Below are positions 45,411-56,420 of a stretch of DNA of 60,734 nt, piece after piece. How positions within the stretch are numbered: the stretch's first letter is position 1; every line of letters starts with the position of its first letter. The position numbers and the translations under genes are program-made. A model generated the notes under the pieces. It saw nothing but the letters and a program-made list of their open reading frames with translations, had not been told where the DNA came from and did not search any database. The DNA is from Allomyces macrogynus ATCC 38327 (lineage: Eukaryota > Blastocladiomycota > Blastocladiomycetes > Blastocladiales > Blastocladiaceae), in assembly GCA_000151295.1 (NCBI GenBank), contig GG745335.1, positions 1,296,943 to 1,357,676 of the forward strand, read 5' to 3'.

Positions 45411-48123
45411 ATGACCGGCGCACGCACTGCCTTCACGCGGCTCGCCGCGCTCTCGCCAGCGTTCACGGCCGCTCGCGCCGCCGCGGCCCGTCCTGCCACG
45501 GCCCGCATGCTTTTGCGTCCTGCCGCCGTCGCGTGCACGCACTGCACGCGGTGGCACAGCACGACGACGCCGTCGCCCGCGCACGAAGCGGCCAAGGCGA
45601 TCCCGTCAATGCCCGCGGTCGGTGCCTCGCCTGTGCACGAGTTCCCGTCGCTGCGGTACGGCCCCGCGGCCGGTTTGAACAAGAACCTCGTGCCGGACCT
45701 CAAGGACGCGACGCCTTACACGACCAAGGTGCCGTCGCTGCCCGTGCCGTCGCGCGTGCAGGAGGGCAAGGACGCGGCGCACGTCACGTCGGTCGCGGCG
45801 TTTGATGCCATGTGGAAGCAGTCGATCAACGACCCGGAGGCCTTCTTTGGTGAGGTACGCGCACGCGCACGATTCCTTCTTTTCGGCGTAGTGACGTGGA
45901 AGGTGTCGCGGGCATAATGAGGGTTGTGGAGAAGGGACCACGGGTCACTCGAATAGTGGCGCAGCGAGCCCTCGCGGAACATGTGGACCTTGAAGCGTCT
46001 CAGTGCTGCTCGATGGAAATTGATCGAAGGAGGACTTGATCAAACTGACCATTTCTTGCGCTCTGTTCCCTCGAAAAAAATGATAGCACGCGCGCAACAT
46101 GATCGACTGGATCCAGCCGTTCACCAAGACGCGCCACGGCGACTTCAAGACGGGCGACACGGCGTGGTTTGTCGACGGCACGCTCAACATGTCCTACAAC
46201 TGTATTGACCGGCACGCGCTGCGCAACCCGGACAAGGTAGCCATTATCTGCGAGCGCGACGACCCGAACGACGCGCCCGTCAAGGTCACCTACGGTGAGC
46301 TGCTCAAGCGCGTCAGCCAGCTGGCCAACTGCCTGAAGGAGATGGGCCTCAAGAAGGGCGACCGCGTCGCGCTCTACATGCCCGAGTGTCCCGAGACCGC
46401 GATTGCCATGCTGGCCTGCGTGCGCCTCGGTCTGGTCCACTCGGTCGTGTTCCCCGGGTTCTCGCACGAGGCGCTCGCTGACCGTATTCGCGATGCTGAG
46501 TGCAAGGTCCTGATCACGGCCGATGAGGCGATGCGCGGTGGACAGCGCGTGCCGCTCAAGAACGTGGCTGACGAGGCGCTCTACCACACGCCAAGCGTCG
46601 AAAAGGTGATTGTCTTCCAGCATACCAAGACCAACGCCATCAAGATGAAGGCCGGTCGCGATATCTACTGGGACGACGCCGTCAAGCCGCACCGCCCGTA
46701 CTGCGCGCCCGTGCCCGTCGCCGCCGAAGACCCGCTCTTCATGCTCTACACGTCCGGCTCGACGGGCCAGCCCAAGGGTATTGTGCACGCGACGGCCGGT
46801 TACCTGCTCGGCATCATGCTCGGCGGTCGCTACGGTCTCGACATTCGCGAGTCGGATGTGGTCGCGGTCGCGGCCTCGGCCGGTTGGATTCTCGGTGCCA
46901 GTTATGTCGTCTACGGCCCGCTCGCGCTCGGCGCGACGACGATCATGTTCGAGTCGATCCCGACGTGGCCCACGCCCGACCGGTACTGGTCGATGATTGA
47001 GCGGCACCGTGCGACGCAGTTCTTCACGGCGCCCACGGCAATTCGCGCGCTGCGTCGTCTCGGCGACGAGCATGTGCTCAAGTACGATCTGTCATCGCTG
47101 CGCCTACTCGCGACGGCGGGCGAGCCCATCAACGAGGCTGCGCACGAGTGGTACTTCAACGTCGTCGGAAAGGGCCAGATTCCCGTCATCGACACGTACT
47201 GGCAGACGGAGACGGGATCGCCGTGCATTCACACGATGCCGGGCGTGCGGCCCATGAAACGCGGGTCGGCGACGCACGAGTTCTTTGGCACGCAAGTCGC
47301 GATCCTGGACCCGGAGACGGGCCACGAGATTACCGAGCCCAACGTCACGGGTGTGTTGTGGTACGTCGCCGCTGCGCAGATCACTTGCCCTATCATTACG
47401 GGCTCGTTCTAACTTTTGCATTCTTCTTCCCGTGTAGCTACAAGCACCCGATCCCGTCGCTGTGCCGCACCATCTATGGCGACCACCAGCGCTACGAGTC
47501 GGTCTACTTCAAGGAGTACCCCGGCCACTTCTTTACGGGCGACTCGGCCTACCGCGACGAGGACGGGTACCTGTTCGTCACGGGCCGTTGCGATGACGGT
47601 AAGTTCTCTTCGTCTGTGCTCTCGTCTTCCAACTGCCGCCCGAATTGCCGGAGCTGACCATCATCTTCTACTTTCTTTCCTTTCACACATCCTAGTCATC
47701 AACACTGCCGGCCACCGTCTTGGCGGCACGGAACTCGAGTCGACCTTGGTCGCGCACGAGGCCTGTGCTGAGGCCGCCGTCATTGGCGCGCACGACGAGA
47801 TCAAGGGTCAAGCACCTGTCGCCTTCGTGACGCTCAAGCCGACGCATATTCCGGCTGATCAAATTCCCACTGTTCTTCGGCACCACGTGAGGCGCGCAAT
47901 TGGCGCAATCGCAGCGCCGAAATACGTGATTGTCGTGGACGAGCTGCCCAAGACGCGGTCGGGCAAGATCATGCGCCGTATCCTGCGTAAGATCATGGAC
48001 GGCGAGTCGCACAACTTGGGCGACACGTCGACGCTCGCCGACCCGGACGTTGTCGACAAGGTGATCAAGGCGACGGAGGAGGCGATCGCGGCGCAGAGCA
48101 AGGAGTCGAAGCCCAAGAAGTAA
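45411..48123 (+). CDS. Acetyl/propionyl-CoA synthetase paralogue with mitochondrial leader
   Basis: AMP-forming acyl-CoA synthetase of the ACS group. Exons 45411-45854, 46087-47360, 47438-47598 and 47696-48123 give 768 residues. The first 60 or so are rich in Ala, Arg and Thr without acidic residues ([20 protein letters not shown]), a typical mitochondrial presequence. Core motifs: [51 protein letters not shown] and [19 protein letters not shown]. Introns 1 and that before the lid fall at the same places as in the upstream paralogue, so the pair arose by duplication; an extra intron lies before [20 protein letters not shown]. Acetate versus propionate preference cannot be settled by eye. Confidence 0.9.
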
Positions 48124-48379
48124 AAGGAGAGTCGCGGTGGAGACGACGTCCCCTGATGTGAGGGGGGACGTGCGCGAATTGATTCAACGGGGCGGGAATG
48201 GCCTGCAGTGACCCGGCTGGTCACTTGGGCCAGGGCCCCGACGAACGCGGAACGGAATGTCGTTGATTGATTTTCCGTATGAAGCCTTGAGGGCGGCTTT
48301 GTAAAATACATATTGATGCCCCGACAACTGCTCCTTTCAACTGCTCCTTTTGTGTCAGGGGCTGCGATCTGTGTGGCCG

Positions 48380-48530
48380 GCACGACAGACGTTCAGAAGC
48401 CGGTGGCCACCTTGCAAAAACTCGGCCGATCTGTCCCTATAGCAAAAAAATGCCCTGTCCCGGTTGCGACGAGTATTCTCCACCGTGCCACGACCATGGA
48501 GAGACTGGAGAGACCACGATTCTGGCCGCG
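48380..48530 (+). repeat. Left arm of a ~150-base inverted repeat
   Basis: Begins GCACGACAGACGTTCAGAAG and is the reverse complement of 49453-49607 with small length differences in homopolymers. Could be a transposon terminal repeat. Confidence 0.85.
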
Positions 48531-48579
48531 ACATGAACCGAACCATGGCCAGATGCGATCTCTCCCAGATTGTTATGCG

Positions 48580-49411
48580 NNNNNNNNNNNNNNNNNNNNN
48601 NNNNNNNNNNNNNNNNNNNNNNNNNNNNNNNNNNNNNNNNNNNNNNNNNNNNNNNNNNNNNNNNNNNNNNNNNNNNNNNNNNNNNNNNNNNNNNNNNNNN
48701 NNNNNNNNNNNNNNNNNNNNNNNNNNNNNNNNNNNNNNNNNNNNNNNNNNNNNNNNNNNNNNNNNNNNNNNNNNNNNNNNNNNNNNNNNNNNNNNNNNNN
48801 NNNNNNNNNNNNNNNNNNNNNNNNNNNNNNNNNNNNNNNNNNNNNNNNNNNNNNNNNNNNNNNNNNNNNNNNNNNNNNNNNNNNNNNNNNNNNNNNNNNN
48901 NNNNNNNNNNNNNNNNNNNNNNNNNNNNNNNNNNNNNNNNNNNNNNNNNNNNNNNNNNNNNNNNNNNNNNNNNNNNNNNNNNNNNNNNNNNNNNNNNNNN
49001 NNNNNNNNNNNNNNNNNNNNNNNNNNNNNNNNNNNNNNNNNNNNNNNNNNNNNNNNNNNNNNNNNNNNNNNNNNNNNNNNNNNNNNNNNNNNNNNNNNNN
49101 NNNNNNNNNNNNNNNNNNNNNNNNNNNNNNNNNNNNNNNNNNNNNNNNNNNNNNNNNNNNNNNNNNNNNNNNNNNNNNNNNNNNNNNNNNNNNNNNNNNN
49201 NNNNNNNNNNNNNNNNNNNNNNNNNNNNNNNNNNNNNNNNNNNNNNNNNNNNNNNNNNNNNNNNNNNNNNNNNNNNNNNNNNNNNNNNNNNNNNNNNNNN
49301 NNNNNNNNNNNNNNNNNNNNNNNNNNNNNNNNNNNNNNNNNNNNNNNNNNNNNNNNNNNNNNNNNNNNNNNNNNNNNNNNNNNNNNNNNNNNNNNNNNNN
49401 NNNNNNNNNNN
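48580..49411. other. Assembly gap (832 N)
   Basis: Unknown bases between the arms of the inverted repeat, consistent with failure to assemble a repeat. Confidence 0.99.
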
Positions 49412-49452
49412 GCTCATGAGCGAAACGCTAGCCAGTACTATGAAGCCAAGGC

Positions 49453-49607
49453 GCGGCCAGAAGTGGTCTCTCCAGTCTCTCCAATGGTCGTGACACGGGT
49501 GGAGGAATACTCGTTGCAACCGGGGACAGGGCATTTTTTTGCTATAGGAGACAGATCGGCCGAGTTTTTTGCAAGGGTGGCCACCGGCTTCTGAACGTCT
49601 GTCGTGC
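49453..49607 (-). repeat. Right arm of the inverted repeat
   Basis: Reverse complement of 48380-48530. Read on the minus strand it is open and codes TTDVQKPVATLAKNSADLSP then IAKKCPVPGC; the left arm shows the same words but in broken register. Confidence 0.85.
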
Positions 49608-50260
49608 TAGGGCTCCACCCCACCTGCGCGCTCCAAAACATGTTCCCTGCCCCCTCTCTGCACGGGCCATTACGGCTGGCATAAAAATAGTTTATTCCTT
49701 GGGCGGCAGGGACGCGACGGCGTCTGGCAGCGTCTAACAGCGTACATTTCGCGCAGCTTTGCATTCACAGCGCGCACGTTGTTCCTTGCCATGCGACCTG
49801 GACCTCTGACCGCCTCTCGTGTGTTTCTGCCGCGTCGCGACTCTGGACAAAACGTTTGCTGAGACCAAACCTGACCGCTTCAGTTTATATCGTGTGCGAA
49901 TGGTGCTGAGATGCTCGCGCACCAGCTGCTGTGCACTCACGATCAGGATCAGTGGAGCGTTCGCCACAGCCATCCCTTGCGTCTTGTGTGATCCTTGGAT
50001 CATCCTTGAACGGAGTTTCGGGTAGCAATGAGGCATGGCATGGTCTACCCCCTTATGATTCGGCGCCGCCTTGGCTCTAAAACGGTGATTTCAGGCGATG
50101 TCGATCAAAGGAACAGCTTTGCAGCTTGACGATGGGTCAGCAAACTGGTATCGTACAAACGATATTCAATTCCTAAATCACGTCGGAAAAAAAACGAAAA
50201 GAAACGGTAAACGTGAAACACTGGAAGGCAAATAAAATCACAACGGAGAGCCAAATGGAA

Positions 50261-50267
50261 ACGGCGA

Positions 50268-50301
<34 letters not shown>

Positions 50302-50310
50302 GGCGACGGG
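50261..50310. repeat. ACGGCG hexanucleotide microsatellite
   Basis: About eight near-perfect ACGGCG units just past the stop codon of TIM8 (minus strand), likely in its 3' untranslated region. Confidence 0.8.
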
Positions 50311-50337
50311 CGAACAAGCGAGCACGGGGCGCACGAC

Positions 50338-50872
50338 TTAGTGGTGCTGCTGCGACTCGAGACGCTTGACCTGTGATGAAGGAGTGCGCCATGGTCAGCG
50401 ATGAGCTCGGGTCAACGTGAAAAATTGGACGGTAGAGTAAGGAGCTCGGGGATGGCGAAGAGCCGGGCGGTGGGCCCCGTTGGCACGGGTAAACAGCAAA
50501 CGGGCGCTTGCACCCGACCATGCCGACGCACGACCAAAAGACCTCCAACCAAGGATCAAGTCCCCGCCGTTCCTGCTATGTCCAGGAGCACCCTCCACCC
50601 CCTTTCAAACACAAGCAATGAGGTCGAATACCCACAATGTAGATGGACGTGTCGAGGAATCGCTCGACGCAGTTGGTCAGGCATGCCTCCTCATTGTTCG
50701 ACAAGCGGTTGCCAATCGACGAGATGCACTTGTCCCAGCACAGCTGCGTAAACGTGTGGATCTGCGACTGGATGCGCGCCTTGGAGTTTTCCTGCTCGAG
50801 GAACTTCTGCAGCTCCGCTTGCGACGCCGGGTCGAGCGCGGGTGCGTTGGCGGCCGAGAAGTTGGACGACAT
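50338..50872 (-). CDS. TIM8: Mitochondrial intermembrane-space chaperone TIM8
   Basis: Small Tim protein that, with Tim13, escorts hydrophobic precursors across the intermembrane space. Exons 50872-50636 and 50370-50338 give 89 residues. Twin CX3C motifs are CWDKC and CLTNC, within FTQLCWDKCISSIGNRLSNN and EEACLTNCVERFLDTSIYI. The second exon codes VKRLESQQHH, matching the usual end of Tim8. Donor GTGGGT, acceptor CAG. The ATG at 50872 follows no upstream in-frame coding. Assignment to Tim8 rather than Tim13 is by the FLDTS and VKRLESQ ending. Confidence 0.92.
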
Positions 50873-51352
50873 GGTTTGATGCTTGCTGGTGCTGGCGGTC
50901 GGTGGACTGTGCGGTATGTGCCGGCGCGGATAGGTCGAGCAATCGCGAGCTTTGTCGTGGTTGTGGAAATCGACAATCAGCACCGTGGTGATCAGCGAGC
51001 AGGAAATGAGCAGCGGCAAGGCCCACGTGCGCTCACGAAACAGGCGAGAGACAGCGAACAAGTTCAGCCAGTTTTTGTACCATGGCCAAGTTTTGCTGGG
51101 TGCGCCTTTGCACGCGTCAGAAACAACCGCGCCGTGGATCGATCGGTCACGATGAACTTCAACAGCAGAAAGAGAGGGAGAGAGTTCGCCCTAACGCACA
51201 AATGCGCTCAAGCGGGCGCGGAGCTGGATTGAAAGTGGAGGATCGTGAAGGATCAAAAAAAATAAAGATATGTTGACCCATGCTCCTAACATAAAGTCAT
51301 GTCCAAAACCGAACCGACGCGTTCCTGCACATCGACGAAAGAATGAAGGCGA
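50873..51352. other. Intergenic
   Basis: Upstream of TIM8 and downstream of the universal stress protein gene, both minus strand. No coding signal. Confidence 0.4.
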
Positions 51353-52117
51353 CTACGCCGACGCCTCCGGGTGCGGCGCCTTCTCCTCGGCCTCGGCCTC
51401 GGTGGCCTCGGCGGGCAGCGCATCGAGCACGCCCTTGGCCTCGGCGTCCATGATCGCAGCGGCCGAGTCGGTTGGCTCAGCAACCTCGTTGGCAGCGGCA
51501 GCGGCAGCAGCAGCAGCAGCAGCCTCTTGGTCAACGGCCACCTGCGCGGTCTCGGGCGTCTCTGAGACAGGCGCGCGCTGTGCGCCGAGGTTCTGCTTGA
51601 CGAGTGCCGAGTCGGCGGGCGGCCGAATGACGAGCACGGGGCACGGGCAGTGGTTGGTGATGTAGTTGGAGACGGATCCGAGGAACGCGCGCTGCAATGT
51701 GCCGAGGCCACGCGACCCGCAGACAACGAGCGTCGCGTTCAGTTCCTGGGCCTTGCGCACAATGTCGGACCGCGTATCGCCGCGGATCGAGATGGCGCGC
51801 ACAGTGAAATGCGCCTTCTTGAGGTCGTAGCCGTAGTGCTGCAGAAGCTTGTGCGACGACAGGCGGTGGTCCTCCTCGGCATCGCGCGCGGCCGTGGCCG
51901 CGTCCTCGTAGAGCGCGCTCGGGCCAACGGCGATCGGGCGCACATGCACGAGCACAACGTGGTCGGTGACAGGCGAGAGCAGGTTCTGCTTGGCCCAGTC
52001 GAAGGCGTAGGCCGAGTGGTTCGAGTGGTCGAGCGCGAGCAGGACAATGCGCTTGGCAACGGCGGGCGTCGCGGCGAGCGTCGCGTTGGCAGGTGTCGGC
52101 GAGCCGGCGGCAGACAT
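51353..52117 (-). CDS. Universal stress protein (UspA domain)
   Basis: Intronless, 254 residues. UspA fold: KRIVLLALDHSNHSAYAFDW at the start, then HVVLVHVRP, and the ATP-binding signature in VVCGSRGLGTLQRAFLGSVS followed by NYITNHCPCPVLVIRPP (G-2X-G-9X-G[ST] pattern present). The last 80 or so residues are an Ala/Glu-rich tail with a run of 11 Ala. The fold resembles fungal and plant Usp proteins; role in stress response is inferred. It is one of the few intronless genes in the window, and a TATA box lies 83 bases upstream of the start. Confidence 0.92.
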   Translation of the reverse strand: MSAAGSPTPANATLAATPAVAKRIVLLALDHSNHSAYAFDWAKQNLLSPVTDHVVLVHVRPIAVGPSALYEDAATAARDAEEDHRLSSHKLLQHYGYDLKKAHFTVRAISIRGDTRSDIVRKAQELNATLVVCGSRGLGTLQRAFLGSVSNYITNHCPCPVLVIRPPADSALVKQNLGAQRAPVSETPETAQVAVDQEAAAAAAAAAAANEVAEPTDSAAAIMDAEAKGVLDALPAEATEAEAEEKAPHPEASA

Positions 52118-52896
52118 GGTGGTGGGCTGGTGAATGGTGGTGGTGTGGTTGAAGCACGAATGGATAGAGGAGCGCAGCGGGCCGCGGGGCGCGTCGCGGT
52201 TTTATAAGTCGCAGCAGGAGAGGCAGGGCAGCTCAGCGCCACGCGCCCTGCTCGAGACTCGGCGGCGGACGGGGCCCACCACGCGCGTCAGGTCGACGGT
52301 TGGCCCCGCGGCGTGTGAAGTGGGATGGCGCCAAGTTCAGGGTTTCCGGGTTTCCGGGTTTTGCGCCTGCTCTAGTCGCGCTGTTGGCGGCCAAGGTTGC
52401 ATGATTCACGCTGCGTCAAAGTCGCGCCCCTGCGGTGGACCCGGCACCGCGATCGCGTGAGAGAACCGTCAGATCGATCGCAGTCGAACGGTGTGGCACA
52501 GCCGCGCTTTGGCAGTTGGGCGCAGCAGCAGCCAGCCCAGGCGCAAGCCACGGGCGGGCTGCGCCACCCCGCCGGCCGCCACGGACTTTCCTTTCCTGGC
52601 TCAACGGAAGCAGGGTGGGCCGCCAACACACGTTTGCGAACCACACGCAAACGACGCTTTGCTCTGCAGCGTCGGCCTCGACGACCTCCGAGAAGCACGG
52701 CAAAGGCCCCGTTCCTCTCCCGGCCAGCGCCAACCAAGACCAGACGACCGAGCGCATCTCGCGCACGAACGAGCGGCTCTGTACTACGTCCACTCGCTCG
52801 CGCGCCCCTGGCTGCCCCTGCAACGCCGTGCTCGCCCACCTGGTCGCCACCAACGCCTTTCGCCCTCTGCAGCTGCAGCCATCGAAAATACAGACC
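52118..52896. other. Divergent promoter region, stress protein / CaM kinase
   Basis: About 780 bases between divergent genes. Contains the TATA box of the stress-protein gene; frames on both strands look like noise. Confidence 0.4.
52200..52206 (-). promoter_or_regulatory. TATA box of the universal stress protein gene
   Basis: TATAAAA on the minus strand, 83 bases before the ATG at 52117. Confidence 0.55.
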
Positions 52897-54727
52897 ATGA
52901 CGTTCACGGAGGCACAACCCGCTATCCGCCCTTGGTCCGTTAGCCAACCGCTCGCCCGCCACCGTGCCCAGGTCGGTGGACCGAGTGATCGCGGGACCAG
53001 CCGTGCTGGGCCGCTGCTGCGAGCAACGCTTGGCGCGGCCAGTCCTTGCCATCAATTCGCCTCCCTGATCGCTGCATGCCCTTGCACCATGTTTTGATGT
53101 AGCGAGTATAAGGTTGGCAAGGTGCTCGGCGAGGGCACGTATGCCAAGGTCAAGGAGGCCTTCCACGTACGCAGGACCATCGCGCTCTGCTCAATGCTGG
53201 GCCGATCACCAACGTATCGTTGGTGCTCCCACAACGTAGATCAAGACGGGCAAGGCCTACGCGTGCAAAATCTTCAACAAGAAGCTCATGGTGGGCCGCG
53301 AGCAGTACGTGTTGTGGGACCGTTTGGGGCATTCGCAACTCCAGCTCGTGCAGCTCGCTTCGCCGTGTCTGCCCCTGGCATTGCATCGCGCAATAATCGC
53401 GCTGAACGCGTCATGGGCCCCGTTTCTGACCTTCTCCACCCGGTACGTAGTATGGTGCTCAACGAAATCAAGATCCTCAAGCAGGTCTCTCAGGGCCACC
53501 CGAACCTGATCAGCCTGGTCGATTACTTTGAATCGGGTGCGTAGCATTTCTTCTCGATTCGCGGCTTCATGGCTCACCAATTGACGGCCATTTTCACGCG
53601 CATTCTTTGATGTAGCCAACAACTTGTACTTGATTTTGGAGTACTGCCGGTTCGTTGCACGCGCCGCTCTCCACCGACAAAACGCATCTCAACTGACGAC
53701 CAAATTGACGTGCGCAGGGGTGGCGAGCTCTTCTACCGCATCTGCAACAAGGGCCACTATTACGAGCACGACGCTGCCAACATTGTGCGCACCATTTGCG
53801 ATGCCGTCGCCTACTTGCACGATCAGAACGTGATCCACCGCGATTTGAAGCCCGAGGTTTGCATTTGCGTTCACACTTTGGTCGAACCTACGCGACGGCT
53901 TCCGTGTCAACTCACTTCATTCCTGACACGTAGAACCTGCTCTTCCGTACGGCCGACGAAGACTCGGACCTCATGATCGCCGACTTTGGCTTGGCGCGTT
54001 GTCTCGAGTCGGACTCGTACCCGCTGCTCACGACCGTGTGCGGGACGCCCGGGTTCATGAGCCCGGAAATTTTGCAGCATTTGCCTTACGGCAAGCCCGT
54101 CGACATGTGGTACGTGAGCATGTATCACCACGCTTGACCGATCGTCGAACCGGTGTTGATTACGATGACCATGACGTGTAGGGCAATTGGCTGCATCACC
54201 TACTTCTTGCTTGTCGGGTACACGCCGTTCGACCGTAACTCGACCGCCGACGAGATCCAGGCCATTATCGCAGCCGATTACGCCTTCACGCCCGAGGAAT
54301 ACTGGTACCCACCATCAACGTTGTCTGCCCGCTCATGGACCGACCACACTCACTTCTCCACCCGATCCCAACTAGGGTCCACGTCTCGGACACGGCCAAG
54401 GACTTCATCCGCGGCCTGCTCATGCTCGACCCGAACGAGCGCATGACCGCGCGGCAAGCGCTCGAGCACCCGTGGCTCGTGCAGTACGCGCCGCGTGCGA
54501 CGTCGCGCGACCTGTCCGTCGACCCCGCGCAGGAGGCGCTTGCGCCGGGCGACCTGCTCCCGCACATTCGCGCCAACTCCAAGTCGAATGCCGGCGACAA
54601 GCTGCGCAAGGCCGTGCGCGCCATGCAGGCCGCCGCACACTGGTCTCATATTCTGGGCGTCGAGCCCATGAACCCGAACGATTTGCCGATGCCTGTCGAC
54701 GAGCATTTGCCGACGATTGAGCTGTAG
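52897..54727 (+). CDS. CMK1: Calcium/calmodulin-dependent protein kinase type I
   Basis: Ser/Thr kinase of the CAMK1 group. Nine exons (52897-52934, 53103-53166, 53240-53304, 53451-53536, 53616-53649, 53718-53856, 53934-54109, 54182-54304, 54376-54727) give 358 residues. Motifs: glycine loop [19 protein letters not shown]-type lysine in [41 protein letters not shown], activation loop [15 protein letters not shown], and [15 protein letters not shown]. The C-terminal helix [20 protein letters not shown] fits the autoinhibitory/calmodulin-binding region. The first exon (12 codons, [12 protein letters not shown]) is the least certain but is needed to reach an ATG in frame; its donor GTCCGT is used elsewhere here. 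Kinase activity expected. Confidence 0.92.
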
Positions 54728-55187
54728 TTTACGGGAACGAGGGGAAGGGTCAGTGAGATGACCGAAGAAGCGCGAGGGCCGGCGACCGCGTTGGGGTTGC
54801 ATTTGGGCTTGTATTGTTCAGTTTTGATATCACCAATGGAGGGCTCGCTTGCAAATCCTGTTCATCGCCGTCGCCGACCTGCTTGACCATTTCTTGACGT
54901 GCGCTGCGAGTTGGTCGTTGCCGTTTCGCTCAGTTCGCGCAAAAGAAGCAGGTTCGCCCACTCACGTGGTCGTGATCAGCTCGCCCAGCTCGCCAGGAGT
55001 GACCTGACCGGAACCGACACGTCGGCTGTCACGATTCCGTCAACACCATTACCCGCGACAGCACCCAACTCGACGCACAAACTGTTCCCGGTCGTGATCA
55101 GCTCAGCGCACGATTGCTCGACACGACCACGGGCAATCCAACGCTGCAACCACTTTTCGATCAAGCACGTTCTCGACACCTAAAAAC
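54728..55187. other. Intergenic
   Basis: 3' region of the kinase and promoter of EMC2. Nothing recognised. Confidence 0.4.
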
Positions 55188-56260
55188 ATGGCCGCTGTCG
55201 CACCCAGCTTCGACGATGCCGTCCAGGAACTGCGCAACCAGCGGTCGTCCATGGACGTGAACCCGTACCGTACCGTCGAGCTCGCGCGGTTAGTCCTGAA
55301 GCGTGGACGACGGCTCGGCGATGAAGGTAACGTGCGCAAGGCTTAGCACGACCACAGCCACGACGCGGATCCGCTGACGCGCCTCATGGTGGTGATGTAG
55401 TCTGGGCCGTGCTCGAGCAGTCGGCCATGGCGCTGCTGGATCTCGGGATGATCGAGGAAGCGCAGGTACGCGCTGATCGAGCAGCTTGTGTCGCTGCTGG
55501 ACGGTTGCTCACGCTGCTTGGCCCAACTAGAAAGATATCGACGTGCTCGACCGCAAGTTTGCGGGCTCCACGCGCGTGCAAAAGCTGACGGCCATGGTAC
55601 ACGAGGCCAAGGGCGAATTCGACCAGGCCATGACGCTCTACAACCAGTTGCTCGAGCAGCGGCCAGCAGACACGGTACCGATCTTGCTTCTCCACCATCC
55701 GCATGGGCGATCCACTCACAATTGTTTGGCCTCCATAGACCCTCATGAAGCGTAAGATCGCCGTCCTCAAATCGCAGCGCCGCACGCAAGACGCGATCGC
55801 CGCGCTGAACCTCCTCCTCGACACGCTCCCGAGCGACGCCGAGGCCTGGCTCGAACTCGCCGACCTCTACGCGAGCAGCCACATGCTGCAACCCGCCGCG
55901 CACGCCGTGGAAGAAGCGCTCCTGCTCCTCCCGACCAACCATTTCGTGCATGCGACCTACGCCGACCTGCTCTACTCGCTCGGCCGCCGCGACCTCGCGC
56001 TCAAGGCCTACTGCCGCGCAGTCGAACTCGTGCCGGGGTACGTGGCCGGACTGTACGGGGTCATCAAGTGTGCGCGCGAAGTGGCGAAAGACGCTCCGGC
56101 CACGCCCGACGCGCCGCCGTGCGAGAGTTATGAAAAGTTGGCAAAGGTTGCGGAGCAGGCGCTGTTGCAGGCGTATGATCAGCGCGCGGTGGTCGCGGGG
56201 CGCGAGGATTCGGCGGCGGTGCGCGCGGCGCGCGCATGGTTGACGGGGTCGGAGATGTGA
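55188..56260 (+). CDS. EMC2: ER membrane protein complex subunit 2
   Basis: Cytosolic TPR subunit of the EMC, which inserts tail-anchored and multi-span proteins into the ER. Exons 55188-55326, 55401-55465, 55531-55674 and 55739-56260 give 289 residues, the normal size. TPR helices: WAVLEQSAMALLDLGMIEEA, then STRVQKLTAMVHEAKGEFDQ with AMTLYNQLLEQRPADT, then LMKRKIAVLKSQRRTQDAIA, then AWLELADLYASSHMLQPAAH with AVEEALLLLPTNHFVHATYA. The core MKRKIAVLKSQ and HFVHATYADLLYSLG blocks are typical of EMC2. The last two exons supply most of the repeats. Followed by a converging ABC transporter gene. Confidence 0.9.
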
Positions 56261-56420
56261 GTTTGGTTGTCGCTGTCCAGTATATAAATCGATCAGTTTG
56301 ACCTTCACGATGTGTAGTAGCAGCAGCAAGCGCGTATCAAATTGGGGTGGACAAAACCGAATGAGAAATCCAACAAACGGAAAAAGAACGCGAGCAAGAC
56401 AGGGAAGAGCAGGGAATCAA

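Larger units (their letters stand above)
48380..49607. mobile_element. Candidate DNA transposon or foldback element with long terminal inverted repeats
   Basis: Two inverted arms of about 150 bases enclose an 832-base gap and short unique edges. Long terminal repeats around a short interior are typical of foldback or cut-and-paste elements. The interior is unknown and no target-site duplication is evident, so an inverted segmental duplication remains possible. Confidence 0.5.
48124..50337. other. Intergenic holding a gap and an inverted repeat pair
   Basis: Outside the inverted-repeat element (48380-49607) no coding region is supported. 49608-50337 has only short frames and the microsatellite at 50261-50310. 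Confidence 0.45.
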
